Below are positions 1 through 6,820 of a stretch of DNA of 64,000 bases, one piece after another. Positions within the stretch are counted from its first letter, which is position 1; each line of letters starts with the position of its first letter. Under the pieces are notes generated by a model. That model saw only the letters and a list, made by a program, of their open reading frames with translations. It searched no databases and was not told the DNA's origin. Source of the stretch: an uncultured Sphingomonadaceae bacterium (lineage in GTDB: Bacteria; Pseudomonadota; Alphaproteobacteria; Sphingomonadales; Sphingomonadaceae); NCBI GenBank assembly GCA_947497455.1, contig CANMGU010000002.1, positions 1,148,506 through 1,212,505 on the forward strand. Direction: 5' to 3'. The translations under genes were made by a program, and so were the position numbers.

Positions 1-80
1 GCTTGTATAAACAAGGCAAAGGGCGAAAATTCGCCAGATACTGCTTGGATGGGGAGACTGTCTAGCAAAGCTGTGTCCTC

Positions 81-569
81 TTATATTCTTTCAATATCAT
101 CGCCGGAACGGTCAATGACAGCCGCAAAGGCTTTCGTCCATGCCTCAGGTTGTCGCCTTGGCCGCCCTGCGGGCGTAAGGAAGGCTGCCTGAACGCTGGC
201 TGACGCTATTTTTTCGTCTCCACGCATAATGATTTGGTCGATTTCTACGCTGGCTTTTCGCAATCTGCTCACACTGCTGATGACGAGCAGATTATCCTGA
301 AATTTGGCTGGCGCAATATATTTGATGTGCATATCAACCACAGCATAAGCGCCATCATCGGCTTCAAATGCGGCGCGCTGGTCCATGCCCAACTGGTGGA
401 GCATGTCAGATCGTGCCCGTTCCATAAATTTCAGGTAGTTGGCGTGATAAACAATGCCCGAAAAGTCCGTGTCTTCATAATAGACACGGCAGGCGAAATA
501 GTGACGATAATCGCGAAATTCGCCTTCATGCGGGCCGATATCGGATGGAAGATTGCTGATGGCATCCAT
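81..569 (-). CDS. ybgC: Acyl-CoA thioesterase, YbgC family
   Basis: A hotdog-fold acyl-CoA thioesterase of 162 residues, somewhat longer than Escherichia coli YbgC (about 134) because of an N-terminal extension of about 25 residues. The family signature is visible at residues 30-55: YYEDTDFSGIVYHANYLKF, with the catalytic-type Asp in the TDFSGIVYH stretch. In proteobacteria ybgC usually heads the tol-pal cluster (ybgC-tolQRAB-pal). That cluster would lie to the left on this strand, beyond the window edge, so its presence is inferred. The ATG at 569 is the first in frame. Bases 1-80, downstream of the stop, contain no start codon for a leftward gene, only a small GGCGAA/TTCGCC hairpin at about 22-35. 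Confidence 0.9.
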   Translation of the reverse strand: MDAISNLPSDIGPHEGEFRDYRHYFACRVYYEDTDFSGIVYHANYLKFMERARSDMLHQLGMDQRAAFEADDGAYAVVDMHIKYIAPAKFQDNLLVISSVSRLRKASVEIDQIIMRGDEKIASASVQAAFLTPAGRPRRQPEAWTKAFAAVIDRSGDDIERI

Positions 570-663
570 CTTCGGGACATTAGTCGCCGGTTTTCAAAGG
601 GGAAAGTGTTTATGGATCCGTTCAGCGTAAATTTGAGTCAATTTGGCGGCTAACCATCGGAAA

Positions 664-1164
664 TCATTTCCAATCCTCTTCTGACATAGCTTTTCCGGTT
701 TCCATCATGCTCTTGAGGTTGCTCAGAACGGCAGACCAACCCTCACGAACGCCAATGTCCATCGAAGAACCAGGTTCCAATTCGCTATGGGTTACAGTGA
801 GTTTCGTATCAGGACCCAGCGCAACCAATTCATAAGTTACACGCGACAGCTTGGCTGGTTGATCTGCCTCGTCTGCAAAGGCCCAACTCCAGACCATTTT
901 TCGCGGTGGATCAATTTCGATAATCTGACCCCTTACGTCGACCTTGCCACTGTCGCTGCCAACATGCTCCCAGCGCGATCCCTGCTTCCAATCCGATTCA
1001 TTATAATGGCCCCAATAAGCCTTGGTCATCTCTCGATCGATTAGACCGTTCCAGACTTTCTCCGCGCTGGCGGCAATATAGATGGTGTAGACGAAATCCG
1101 GCGCGCATGGCTCTCCGGTCGAGGCACGGGTGGGGATAGTTTCGATAATGGAGGTGTCAGGCAC
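664..1164 (-). CDS. SRPBCC (AHSA1-type) domain protein
   Basis: A 166-residue single-domain START/Bet v 1-like protein related to the C-terminal domain of Aha1. The recognisable N-terminal motif is FVYTIYIAASAEKVWNGLID at residues 24-43, and the helix SVMETGK-type end is present near residue 150. Such proteins bind hydrophobic ligands in a cavity, but the ligand here is unknown. The start overlaps the end of the upstream ArsR gene by 8 bp, so the two are co-transcribed and probably translationally coupled. ArsR plus AHSA1/SRPBCC two-gene units are widespread, and the regulator normally controls the pair. No catalytic function can be assigned. Confidence 0.85.
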   Translation of the reverse strand: MPDTSIIETIPTRASTGEPCAPDFVYTIYIAASAEKVWNGLIDREMTKAYWGHYNESDWKQGSRWEHVGSDSGKVDVRGQIIEIDPPRKMVWSWAFADEADQPAKLSRVTYELVALGPDTKLTVTHSELEPGSSMDIGVREGWSAVLSNLKSMMETGKAMSEEDWK

Positions 1165-1495
1165 GGCGTTTCTCCTGTTTTGGCTTTTGGTCTTCTTCGA
1201 TTTGATCCTTGAAATCGGTCAGCGCAGCGATGCGGACATCTTCGAATTTGCCAACCCAGCGGTGGACAATGTCGCCCAGCGGAACCGGATTGAGATAATG
1301 AAGCTTACTTCGCCCCTGCCAGTGGACGGAGACCAGATTGGCTTTTTCCAATATCCCGAGATGTTTCGCCACGCCCTGACGAGACATAGGAAAGCCTTCG
1401 CAAAGGTCGTTCAGGCTCTGCCCGCCTTTTTCAAACAAGCGGTCGAGCAGCAGGCGGCGCGACTCATCGGCAAGGGCGTGGAATACGTCAGTCAT
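1157..1495 (-). CDS. ArsR-family transcriptional regulator
   Basis: A winged-helix repressor of about 112 residues. The N-terminus is typical of the family (MTDVFHALADESRRLLLDRL), followed by the recognition helix region SRQGVAKHLGILEKANLV at about residues 38-55. No CxCxxC metal site is seen, so metal sensing is unlikely. The open frame can be extended to 1525, but that part coincides with the promoter: TTGACA at 1525-1530, CATAAT at 1503-1508, and an inverted repeat between them. With a start point about 7 nt after the -10 element, the ATG at 1495 would be at or within one base of the transcript 5' end, so that start is chosen; the ATG at 1504 is the alternative. It overlaps the SRPBCC gene downstream and probably represses the pair. 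Confidence 0.85.
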   Translation of the reverse strand: MTDVFHALADESRRLLLDRLFEKGGQSLNDLCEGFPMSRQGVAKHLGILEKANLVSVHWQGRSKLHYLNPVPLGDIVHRWVGKFEDVRIAALTDFKDQIEEDQKPKQEKRRA

Positions 1496-1502
1496 GTTTG
1501 CC

Positions 1503-1530
1503 ATTATGCAACCAATTAGTTGCATGTCAA
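1503..1530 (-). promoter_or_regulatory. Sigma70-type promoter of the ArsR-SRPBCC pair
   Basis: Reading leftward, a perfect -35 TTGACA (1530-1525) is followed by a 16-bp spacer and a -10 CATAAT (1508-1503, five of six consensus bases). The predicted start of transcription, about 1495-1496, falls on the ATG of the ArsR gene, which suggests a leaderless transcript. Confidence 0.6.
1506..1525. promoter_or_regulatory. Palindromic operator between -35 and -10
   Basis: A 20-bp inverted repeat with half-site ATGCAAC and partner GTTGCAT; 18 of 20 positions are symmetric and only the pair flanking AATT is broken. It sits between the -35 and -10 elements of the ArsR gene. A dimeric ArsR repressor bound here would block RNA polymerase, so autoregulation is inferred. 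Confidence 0.6.
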
Positions 1531-1786
1531 GATATTTGTTCCGCGAGGTAGACGTCCATGCTGGATTCAGTGGTCACAGGCTTTCCTACATCGCCCGGAA
1601 AAGTTAGGGATATTGCGGCTCTTTCTCAGTTTTGAATATCAGTCCTGCACATTGCCATCGTCGGCAAAACTTACCTGTAAAAGGGGTGTGATATGTGTGA
1701 ACTTTGGCTTCGAATGACGCGGAGAAAATAGCTTAAAGGACCCTATAATAACGCAGCACGCAACAAAGACTCCTTTGGGCCAGTCT

Positions 1787-2380
1787 TTAGTGCTTTTCGA
1801 GGGGTTTGCGCCATTTGGCATAGAGCCGAATGATTAGCGCCACGAACAATAAGCCGGAACCAACTATGCCGACATGATTTAGTTCCGGATCGGCTAGTCG
1901 CCCGAAATAAGTAAAAACATAGATAAACCAGATATAATGGATTCCAAAAACATGAAGCCGTTTCCAGTTTTTGCCCAAAAGTTTCATTGACCAGTTGTTG
2001 GACGTCAATGCCATCACATAGATCATGAAATAGGCAAGTCCGCCGCCTAATATCGTAATTAGGTCTGGCGGGGTTTTCGCGATGACCAGATAATAGATCA
2101 GTGCCACCAGATGCACGCTATGTGTCCATGCAAAGGCCAGTCCCCATTGTCGTCTCCGCTGCATCAGGGTTTTTGTTAGAACATTTTTGGACAGTCGGAA
2201 AAGCGTCGAGGCGAGGTAGGCGGTCAGAAACACTGGCACACCCACCCGCGAAGTCCAGCGTGCGGAAAGCTGGGCGCCGTGGATATGCTCTGTGCCCGTG
2301 ATGAAGCCCGCTCCAACTGCACCGATGCTGAGAAGCAAGCCGATAAAAAGCGGTGTCCAGCGGGATGCTAATAAACTCAT
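1787..2380 (-). CDS. Ferric reductase-like transmembrane protein (MsrQ-like)
   Basis: An integral membrane protein of 197 residues with about six hydrophobic segments and paired histidines on helices (WTHSVHLVALIYYL around residue 90 and HVFGIHYIWFIYVF around 145). These match the b-type haem ligands of the ferric-reductase-like transmembrane domain family (MsrQ/YedZ and NOX relatives). No NAD- or FAD-binding domain is attached, as in MsrQ, but no msrP partner is next to it, so the redox partner is unknown. The start at 2380 gives an ATGA overlap with the stop of the DksA-type gene, which is preferred over the longer frame starting at 2398. It is the last gene of a leftward run. Confidence 0.75.
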   Translation of the reverse strand: MSLLASRWTPLFIGLLLSIGAVGAGFITGTEHIHGAQLSARWTSRVGVPVFLTAYLASTLFRLSKNVLTKTLMQRRRQWGLAFAWTHSVHLVALIYYLVIAKTPPDLITILGGGLAYFMIYVMALTSNNWSMKLLGKNWKRLHVFGIHYIWFIYVFTYFGRLADPELNHVGIVGSGLLFVALIIRLYAKWRKPLEKH

Positions 2381-2724
2381 GACGCGCAACCTATGCATAG
2401 CGCCGCGGCGGGATCAATTTCCAAGCGCTTATAGGCAATGGGCTCCCCACATTCGGCGCACCAGCCATATTCATCTTCATCCATGCGCTTGAGCGCGATA
2501 TCGATTCGTACCAGATCATTAGCCCGCCGACGCGCCTCGGCCTGTGCCATTTCTTGTTGCTGCATCGCGTCCATCCGTGACAGGCGGCCAACGCTTTGCT
2601 GGTCGAGCTCGACAGTATCGCTCCAGCCCGCAGCTTCTTCTTCTAGCGCTTTGAGCTCCGCCTGCCGTTCGAGCAACAGGACTTTCAGGGCCGCGATCTG
2701 GCTTTCGGAAAGATCGTCAGCCAC
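2377..2724 (-). CDS. DksA/TraR-family C4 zinc-finger protein
   Basis: A 115-residue protein with an N-terminal helical coiled-coil region (residues 1-75, rich in Glu, Ala and Gln) and a C-terminal C4 zinc finger: CAEC at about residues 91-94 and CIGC at about 111-114. DksA/TraR proteins enter the secondary channel of RNA polymerase; the acidic tip residues of true DksA (DxxDxA) are not obvious here. It is shorter than DksA (about 150) and belongs to the short YbiI/TraR-like group. The stop overlaps the next gene by ATGA, and the M20 gene ends 5 bp upstream of its start, so all three are probably co-transcribed. Confidence 0.8.
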   Translation of the reverse strand: MADDLSESQIAALKVLLLERQAELKALEEEAAGWSDTVELDQQSVGRLSRMDAMQQQEMAQAEARRRANDLVRIDIALKRMDEDEYGWCAECGEPIAYKRLEIDPAAALCIGCAS

Positions 2725-2729
2725 GGCGG

Positions 2730-4067
2730 TTACTCGGTATTTGGGGCAAGCAGATCCAGGGCTGCGGCGGTCATCGCTTCGGTTCCCAGGGTTACAGATT
2801 CTCTCGACGCCACCTTGAAGAAAGGAGAATGATGCGATGGCACTGGCGCGCCGCCAGCTTCTTCGCGATCAAAATCCGCCTGCGGAGTGCCACCGACATT
2901 GAAATAGACACCCGGCACATCAGTATTGGGCGCGACAAAATAGGCAAAATCTTCCGCGCCCATGCCTTCGCGTGGTTGATCGTCAAAGACATCCGCCCCG
3001 AAACGCTCAGCAAACAGGCTTCTGATCCGTCGTGACAATGTCGCGTCATTATAGGTGGCCGGCGTCCGCTCATGGGAGATCTTGACCTCTGGCAATTTGT
3101 CTTCGGGCAAACCATTCATCCGGCCCACATTTTCCGCGATGCGCTTTATGCCTTCGAGCAGTTTCTCACGGGTATCCTGATCATCAGACCGAACGGTAAG
3201 TTGCATGGTCGCTTTGTCGGAAATGATATTATGTTTAAACCCGCTGTTAAACGCACCGACCGTCACGACGGCGGGTTTCAGCGGGGCAATTTCCCGGCTG
3301 ACAATCGTTTGAAGATTCATGATGATTTGCGCGCCCATCACGATCGGATCCTTACCGCGATGCGGCGATGCACCATGGGCGCCGACCCCGTGCACGGTAA
3401 TGTCTACGCTGTCGGAGGAGGAGTAGGTAATGCCTTCCTTTAGCGCCATCTTACCAGTCGGAGTGTCGGCCGAAACGTGAAAAGCCATGGCAAAATCCGG
3501 TTTGGGAAAGCGGCTGTAAAGACCATCGTCCATCATCAGTTTGGCGCCACCGATGCGTTCCTCGGCTGGCTGTGCAATCAAGACAATGGTGCCGCGCCAC
3601 TGGTCTTTCATTGCCGACAAACGCCGTGCTGTTCCAATCAGAGACGTAATATGCACGTCATGGCCGCAAGCGTGCATGACCGGCTTCTCTTCGCCATCAA
3701 TGCTGACTTGCTTGACGGTGGACATATAGTCGAGCCCGCTATCCTCGACCAAGGGCAGGCCGTCCATATCTGCGCGCAGCATCAGGGTCGGTCCGTCGCC
3801 ATTTTTCATAACGGCAACGACGCCCGTGCCACCGACTTTTTCAGTGACATCCCATCCTACTGCACGCCATTCTTTGGCAATGATACCGGCGGTGCGGACT
3901 TCTTTGTAGGACAATTCGGGATTGCGATGAAAATCCTTGAACAGGGCTTCGAGCTTGGCATCATAATCCGCTGCTACCGCCTTTGCGAGATCGTTCGATT
4001 GGGCTGCTGCCGGCATACTGGAAAGAAGTGCGCCGCCTGCTGCCAAAGCCAGAATTATATGTTTCAA
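2730..4067 (-). CDS. Secreted M20-family amidohydrolase
   Basis: A 445-residue metallo-amidohydrolase/carboxypeptidase of the M20 (AmiH/HipO) family. The TTG at 4067 is chosen because GGGGAG lies 7 nt upstream and translation then opens directly with a signal peptide (residues 1-22, ending MPAAAQ). The longer frame to 4226 would run into the upstream VOC gene. Metal-ligand motifs are HACGHDVH at residues 132-139 and the Glu pair in QPAEERIGGAK; a dimerisation-domain segment with HGVGAHGASPHRGKDP follows. Substrates of this family are N-acyl or aminoacyl amides such as hippurate, and the actual substrate is unknown. Export suggests action on peptides or amides in the periplasm. Confidence 0.88.
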   Translation of the reverse strand: MKHIILALAAGGALLSSMPAAAQSNDLAKAVAADYDAKLEALFKDFHRNPELSYKEVRTAGIIAKEWRAVGWDVTEKVGGTGVVAVMKNGDGPTLMLRADMDGLPLVEDSGLDYMSTVKQVSIDGEEKPVMHACGHDVHITSLIGTARRLSAMKDQWRGTIVLIAQPAEERIGGAKLMMDDGLYSRFPKPDFAMAFHVSADTPTGKMALKEGITYSSSDSVDITVHGVGAHGASPHRGKDPIVMGAQIIMNLQTIVSREIAPLKPAVVTVGAFNSGFKHNIISDKATMQLTVRSDDQDTREKLLEGIKRIAENVGRMNGLPEDKLPEVKISHERTPATYNDATLSRRIRSLFAERFGADVFDDQPREGMGAEDFAYFVAPNTDVPGVYFNVGGTPQADFDREEAGGAPVPSHHSPFFKVASRESVTLGTEAMTAAALDLLAPNTE

Positions 4068-4095
4068 GATTTTTCTCCCCGTGGAATTATTCTCC

Positions 4096-4488
4096 TTATG
4101 CAGGCCCAACGCGGAAAGCGCAAAGCTTGTTGCCCTCCGGATCACGAAAATAGGCAGCATAAAATGCCTGCGGACCTTCTTCACCACGCACACCAGGCGC
4201 ACCTTCATCACTGCCGCCCAGCTCAATGGCCTTACTGTAGAAGCTGTCGATCTGGGAACGTTCTTCGAAAGGAATAGCGATCATGTTGCCATTACCCGGG
4301 ACAGCCGCTTCGCCATTATGAGGCTGGGTGATGGCAAGAGAGGGTGCGCCCATTTCGGCACCATAAAGCGTGAATCCACCCTCTTCGAGTTCCATCAGCC
4401 GTTTTGCTCCGAGTTCGCCTAGCAACGCGTCATAATAATTCTGCGCTTGCTCGATATTATTTACACCTAGTGTGACATATCCGATCAT
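4096..4488 (-). CDS. VOC-superfamily protein (glyoxalase-like), copy 1
   Basis: A 130-residue single-VOC-domain protein. It shows the paired beta-alpha-beta-beta-beta modules, with MIGYVTLGVNNIEQAQNYYD at the N-terminus and the ending AAYFRDPEGNKLCAFRV. The Glu of DPEGNK is the conserved last metal-ligand position of many VOC enzymes. It is a paralogue of the adjacent gene, 4 bp away: both carry the start MI.Y..LG.N and the end AYFRD..GNKLC. The function is not defined; members include glyoxalase I, dioxygenases and resistance proteins. It lies in a leftward cluster with the M20 hydrolase downstream. Confidence 0.85.
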   Translation of the reverse strand: MIGYVTLGVNNIEQAQNYYDALLGELGAKRLMELEEGGFTLYGAEMGAPSLAITQPHNGEAAVPGNGNMIAIPFEERSQIDSFYSKAIELGGSDEGAPGVRGEEGPQAFYAAYFRDPEGNKLCAFRVGPA

Positions 4489-4492
4489 GACC

Positions 4493-4876
4493 TCAACCTC
4501 CCATATTCATTTTGCAGACGCACAGCTTGTTGCCATCAAGATCGCGAAAATAGGCGCCATAAAAGACATCGGGCGCGCGCCAACCTGGTTCACCTTCATC
4601 GACCGCACCCAGCTCCAGTGCCTTGGCATGCAGAGCATCAATCTGGTCGGTGTCATCAAAAGACAGGGCGACCATAGTGCCATTGCCGAAACAGGCTTCA
4701 TTGCCGTCATAAGGATTGGTAATGCAGATCATCGGTTGCCCCGGTTTTTTGCCGTAAAACTGGCCGCCAAGCGGTGTCTGAAACAGCTTTTTGATATCGG
4801 TACCTTCGAAAAGCTTGTCGTAAAAGGCAACGGCTTTGTCTTTGTCGTTCGTGCCGAGCATGGTGTAAGCGATCAT
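4493..4876 (-). CDS. VOC-superfamily protein (glyoxalase-like), copy 2
   Basis: A 127-residue VOC-domain protein and tandem paralogue of the gene just downstream. The N-terminal pattern MIAYTMLGTNDKDKAVAFYD and the C-terminal GAYFRDLDGNKLCVCKM align with copy 1. Here the Glu in the last motif is replaced by Asp (DLDGNK against DPEGNK), so metal binding may differ. RBS-like AGGAGAAATACAG precedes the ATG. Both copies keep the Cys of GNKLC. The tandem pair probably arose by duplication. Confidence 0.85.
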   Translation of the reverse strand: MIAYTMLGTNDKDKAVAFYDKLFEGTDIKKLFQTPLGGQFYGKKPGQPMICITNPYDGNEACFGNGTMVALSFDDTDQIDALHAKALELGAVDEGEPGWRAPDVFYGAYFRDLDGNKLCVCKMNMGG

Positions 4877-4939
4877 CTGTATTTCTCCTGATTGAGAACC
4901 GATTGAGGGTTTGTTGATTCGGTTTCGGAGTGAAACCTA

Positions 4940-6151
4940 TCACTCACAGAAATAGATGCAATGACCTGACGGATCATTTTCCGGAACCTGCGTTCGGTAG
5001 AAAGCGGTGCCCTGTCCACGCACCGGATTGATCCACAGACCGGATTTGAGAGCATAGGCTTCACCGCTATGGCCAAAGCGTATTTCGCCATCGCCAAAAG
5101 GATCATCTTTGCAGGATGCCGGGCGTCCCGGCGCTGCGAGTATATGGACCGCCAGACCATAAGCGCAGAAATAGCCATCTTCGCTCTCGCCATTGGTGCC
5201 ATCATATTGCCAAGCGGGGCTGGTCATTGTGGTGATGCTCTGTGTGCTGAGAAAGCTGCCATCATTGCGCAGAAATATTTGTCCGACCTTCGCAAGATCT
5301 TTGGCGGAGATGCGTAAACCGCCCTGAGGGCTGAATATCGAGCCCGTGCCCCCGAGCTCATAGAATTGCAGATCACAATTGCCCTTTCGGGTGGGAACCA
5401 CGGAACAGGCCTCCCGGACGCCGCGCAGATCGTCCCGAGCAACCTCGCCATTGGTCCGATAAAGCGTTACGGCAGAGGTAATTTTCTTGTCGCTGCACAT
5501 TGTCCAGTTGAAACAGGCATCAAGCGCGAGCGGATCAAACAGCTCGTTCTTCATGATCTGGTCAAATCGCTTGCCAGTAGCCGCCTCCATCACCGCAGCA
5601 ACGACCGGGAAATTGAGATTGGCATAAGCGAAATACTGACCCGGCTGGTGATCATTGTCCCATGCCTTCGGATTTTGCAGCTCGTCTTGCAGCCGCGCGT
5701 CCATGGGCAGCGCATAGTTGATACCGTCACGCAAGCCGGATTGATGGGAAAGCAAGTGCCGCAAGGTGATCGGCACATTCGGATAGCCGGGATGCCGCAA
5801 GGACCAACCCAGATAATCAGAAATGTCACCATCCAACTGAAGCAGGCCTTGCTCGGCCAGACGCATGACCCCGAGACTGACAAAGAGCTTAGAAATCGAT
5901 GCGATGCGAACTGGGTCATCCGGCATCAGCGCGCGGCCTGTCGTACGATTCGACAGGCCCTGAATCGCGACTACGGACTGATCATCCGCATTGAAATCGA
6001 CCTTTACCGCTGCTGGTGGTCGGGCCGTCATCATGGGGTGAGCAGAAGTCGGTCCGGACATTCCAAAAAAAACGGAGCAAAAGCACAACGCCTTTGCTCC
6101 GTTCCTGATAATATTGAAAAGCAACGGTCTAGCCTGCTGGGCAGCTACCAA
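4940..6151 (-). CDS. Serine hydrolase, class C beta-lactamase family
   Basis: A penicillin-binding-protein/AmpC-like serine hydrolase of up to 403 residues. Active-site motifs are SISK (SxxK, about residue 85), YAN (YxN, in FAYANLN about residue 178) and HSGEA near residue 361 in the place of KTG. Such proteins are usually periplasmic esterases or D-aminopeptidases, not antibiotic-degrading enzymes. The start is uncertain. The frame opens with TTG at 6151, overlapping the stop of the DUF3617 gene, and the residues that follow look like a signal peptide (NIIRNGAKALCFC to SGPTSA). However, a strong terminator hairpin (6065-6103) lies inside this region. Alternatives are TTG at 6124, TTG at 6088, or ATG at 6061, which has no signal peptide. 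Confidence 0.8.
   Translation of the reverse strand: MVAAQQARPLLFNIIRNGAKALCFCSVFFGMSGPTSAHPMMTARPPAAVKVDFNADDQSVVAIQGLSNRTTGRALMPDDPVRIASISKLFVSLGVMRLAEQGLLQLDGDISDYLGWSLRHPGYPNVPITLRHLLSHQSGLRDGINYALPMDARLQDELQNPKAWDNDHQPGQYFAYANLNFPVVAAVMEAATGKRFDQIMKNELFDPLALDACFNWTMCSDKKITSAVTLYRTNGEVARDDLRGVREACSVVPTRKGNCDLQFYELGGTGSIFSPQGGLRISAKDLAKVGQIFLRNDGSFLSTQSITTMTSPAWQYDGTNGESEDGYFCAYGLAVHILAAPGRPASCKDDPFGDGEIRFGHSGEAYALKSGLWINPVRGQGTAFYRTQVPENDPSGHCIYFCE
6065..6103 (-). terminator. Intrinsic terminator inside the start of the next gene
   Basis: Reading leftward, an 11-bp perfect stem (AACGGAGCAAA with TTTGCTCCGTT) is followed by eight consecutive T including the stem end. This is a textbook rho-independent terminator placed 26 bp past the stop of the DUF3617 lipoprotein gene. 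It also lies within the predicted signal-peptide region of the serine hydrolase. Confidence 0.8.
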
Positions 6152-6668
6152 CCCGTTTGCCGTTATTCTTGGCGGTGATATTCATCTGCATGCCGCCAGC
6201 GCCACCATCCATGGTCATTGTCATCTCATAGCTGCTGGGACCATATTGGCCCTTCATGGCCATGTTCATCTCGCCAGGTGCGCCGACATTGGAACATGAC
6301 ATCTCAGAATCAATCGCGCCGCCGCTCATATCAAATTTCTTGATCTTGCAGTCCGTCTGTTCCTGAGCGGCAAAAAATTCAGCGCCCGGGTTTTTGGCCT
6401 GTTCTTCGGTGATGCAGGTTTTCGATACTGTCTTCTGGCCTTTCATGCCATCAACCATCCCGGCTGGGGCACCTTCAGGCAGACCTTCGATTTTCACATC
6501 GACAATCTCAACTGTGTTTTCCCATTCGCCGGGCTCCAGGGTGACTTCATTCATTTCCTTGGCAACTTCGTCTGCGGTGATTTCACCATCACCATCGGCA
6601 TCTGCGCCATTGCTCGAACAGCCCGCGATTAACGCCACGGCGGCCGCCGATATAAATATCTTCTTCAC
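6129..6668 (-). CDS. DUF3617-type lipoprotein with an EF-hand loop
   Basis: A 179-residue exported protein starting with GTG at 6668 (VKKIFISAAAVALIAGC); an upstream GAGGGAAA is a plausible RBS, and an alternative start at 6683 adds five residues. The lipobox LIAGC places the lipidated Cys at about residue 17, so it is a predicted lipoprotein. Next comes DADGDGEITADEV, which fits the canonical EF-hand loop D-x-D-x-D-G-x-I-x-x-x-E, and then a DUF3617-like body (PGEWENTVEIVDV, with cysteines in SKTCITEEQ and SEMSCSNVG). The function of DUF3617 is unknown. A strong terminator follows the gene. Confidence 0.75.
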   Translation of the reverse strand: MKKIFISAAAVALIAGCSSNGADADGDGEITADEVAKEMNEVTLEPGEWENTVEIVDVKIEGLPEGAPAGMVDGMKGQKTVSKTCITEEQAKNPGAEFFAAQEQTDCKIKKFDMSGGAIDSEMSCSNVGAPGEMNMAMKGQYGPSSYEMTMTMDGGAGGMQMNITAKNNGKRVGSCPAG

Positions 6669-6820
6669 TTGGATTTCCCTCATCTATTTACTGAACCCAG
6701 ATTTGCCATAACCGGATTGATCAGCGTTGTAAATTTGGGAAGTGTAACATCGTTAACAGGCCCATATTTAGGAACATATTGGGGGATGACAATGGACCCG
6801 TTTTGTTCCATATCGCTTGC

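Noticed and set aside
1639-1821. 60-residue minus-strand frame in the 1531-1786 gap
   Set aside because: No RBS, unusual composition and overlap with the next gene; nothing else was found in this gap.
3477-4277. 266-residue plus-strand open frame opposite the M20 and VOC genes
   Set aside because: It is antisense to genes with strong motifs and shows random His/Cys-rich composition with no domain, typical of a shadow frame.
5366-6178. 270-residue plus-strand open frame opposite the serine hydrolase
   Set aside because: Antisense to a gene with SISK, YAN and HSGEA motifs; no RBS and no domain.
6800-6820. Possible LexA/SOS box before uvrB (TTGTTC and a second half 7 bp on)
   Set aside because: Only the first half GTTC fits; the second half is CTTG, so it does not meet GTTC-N7-GTTC.
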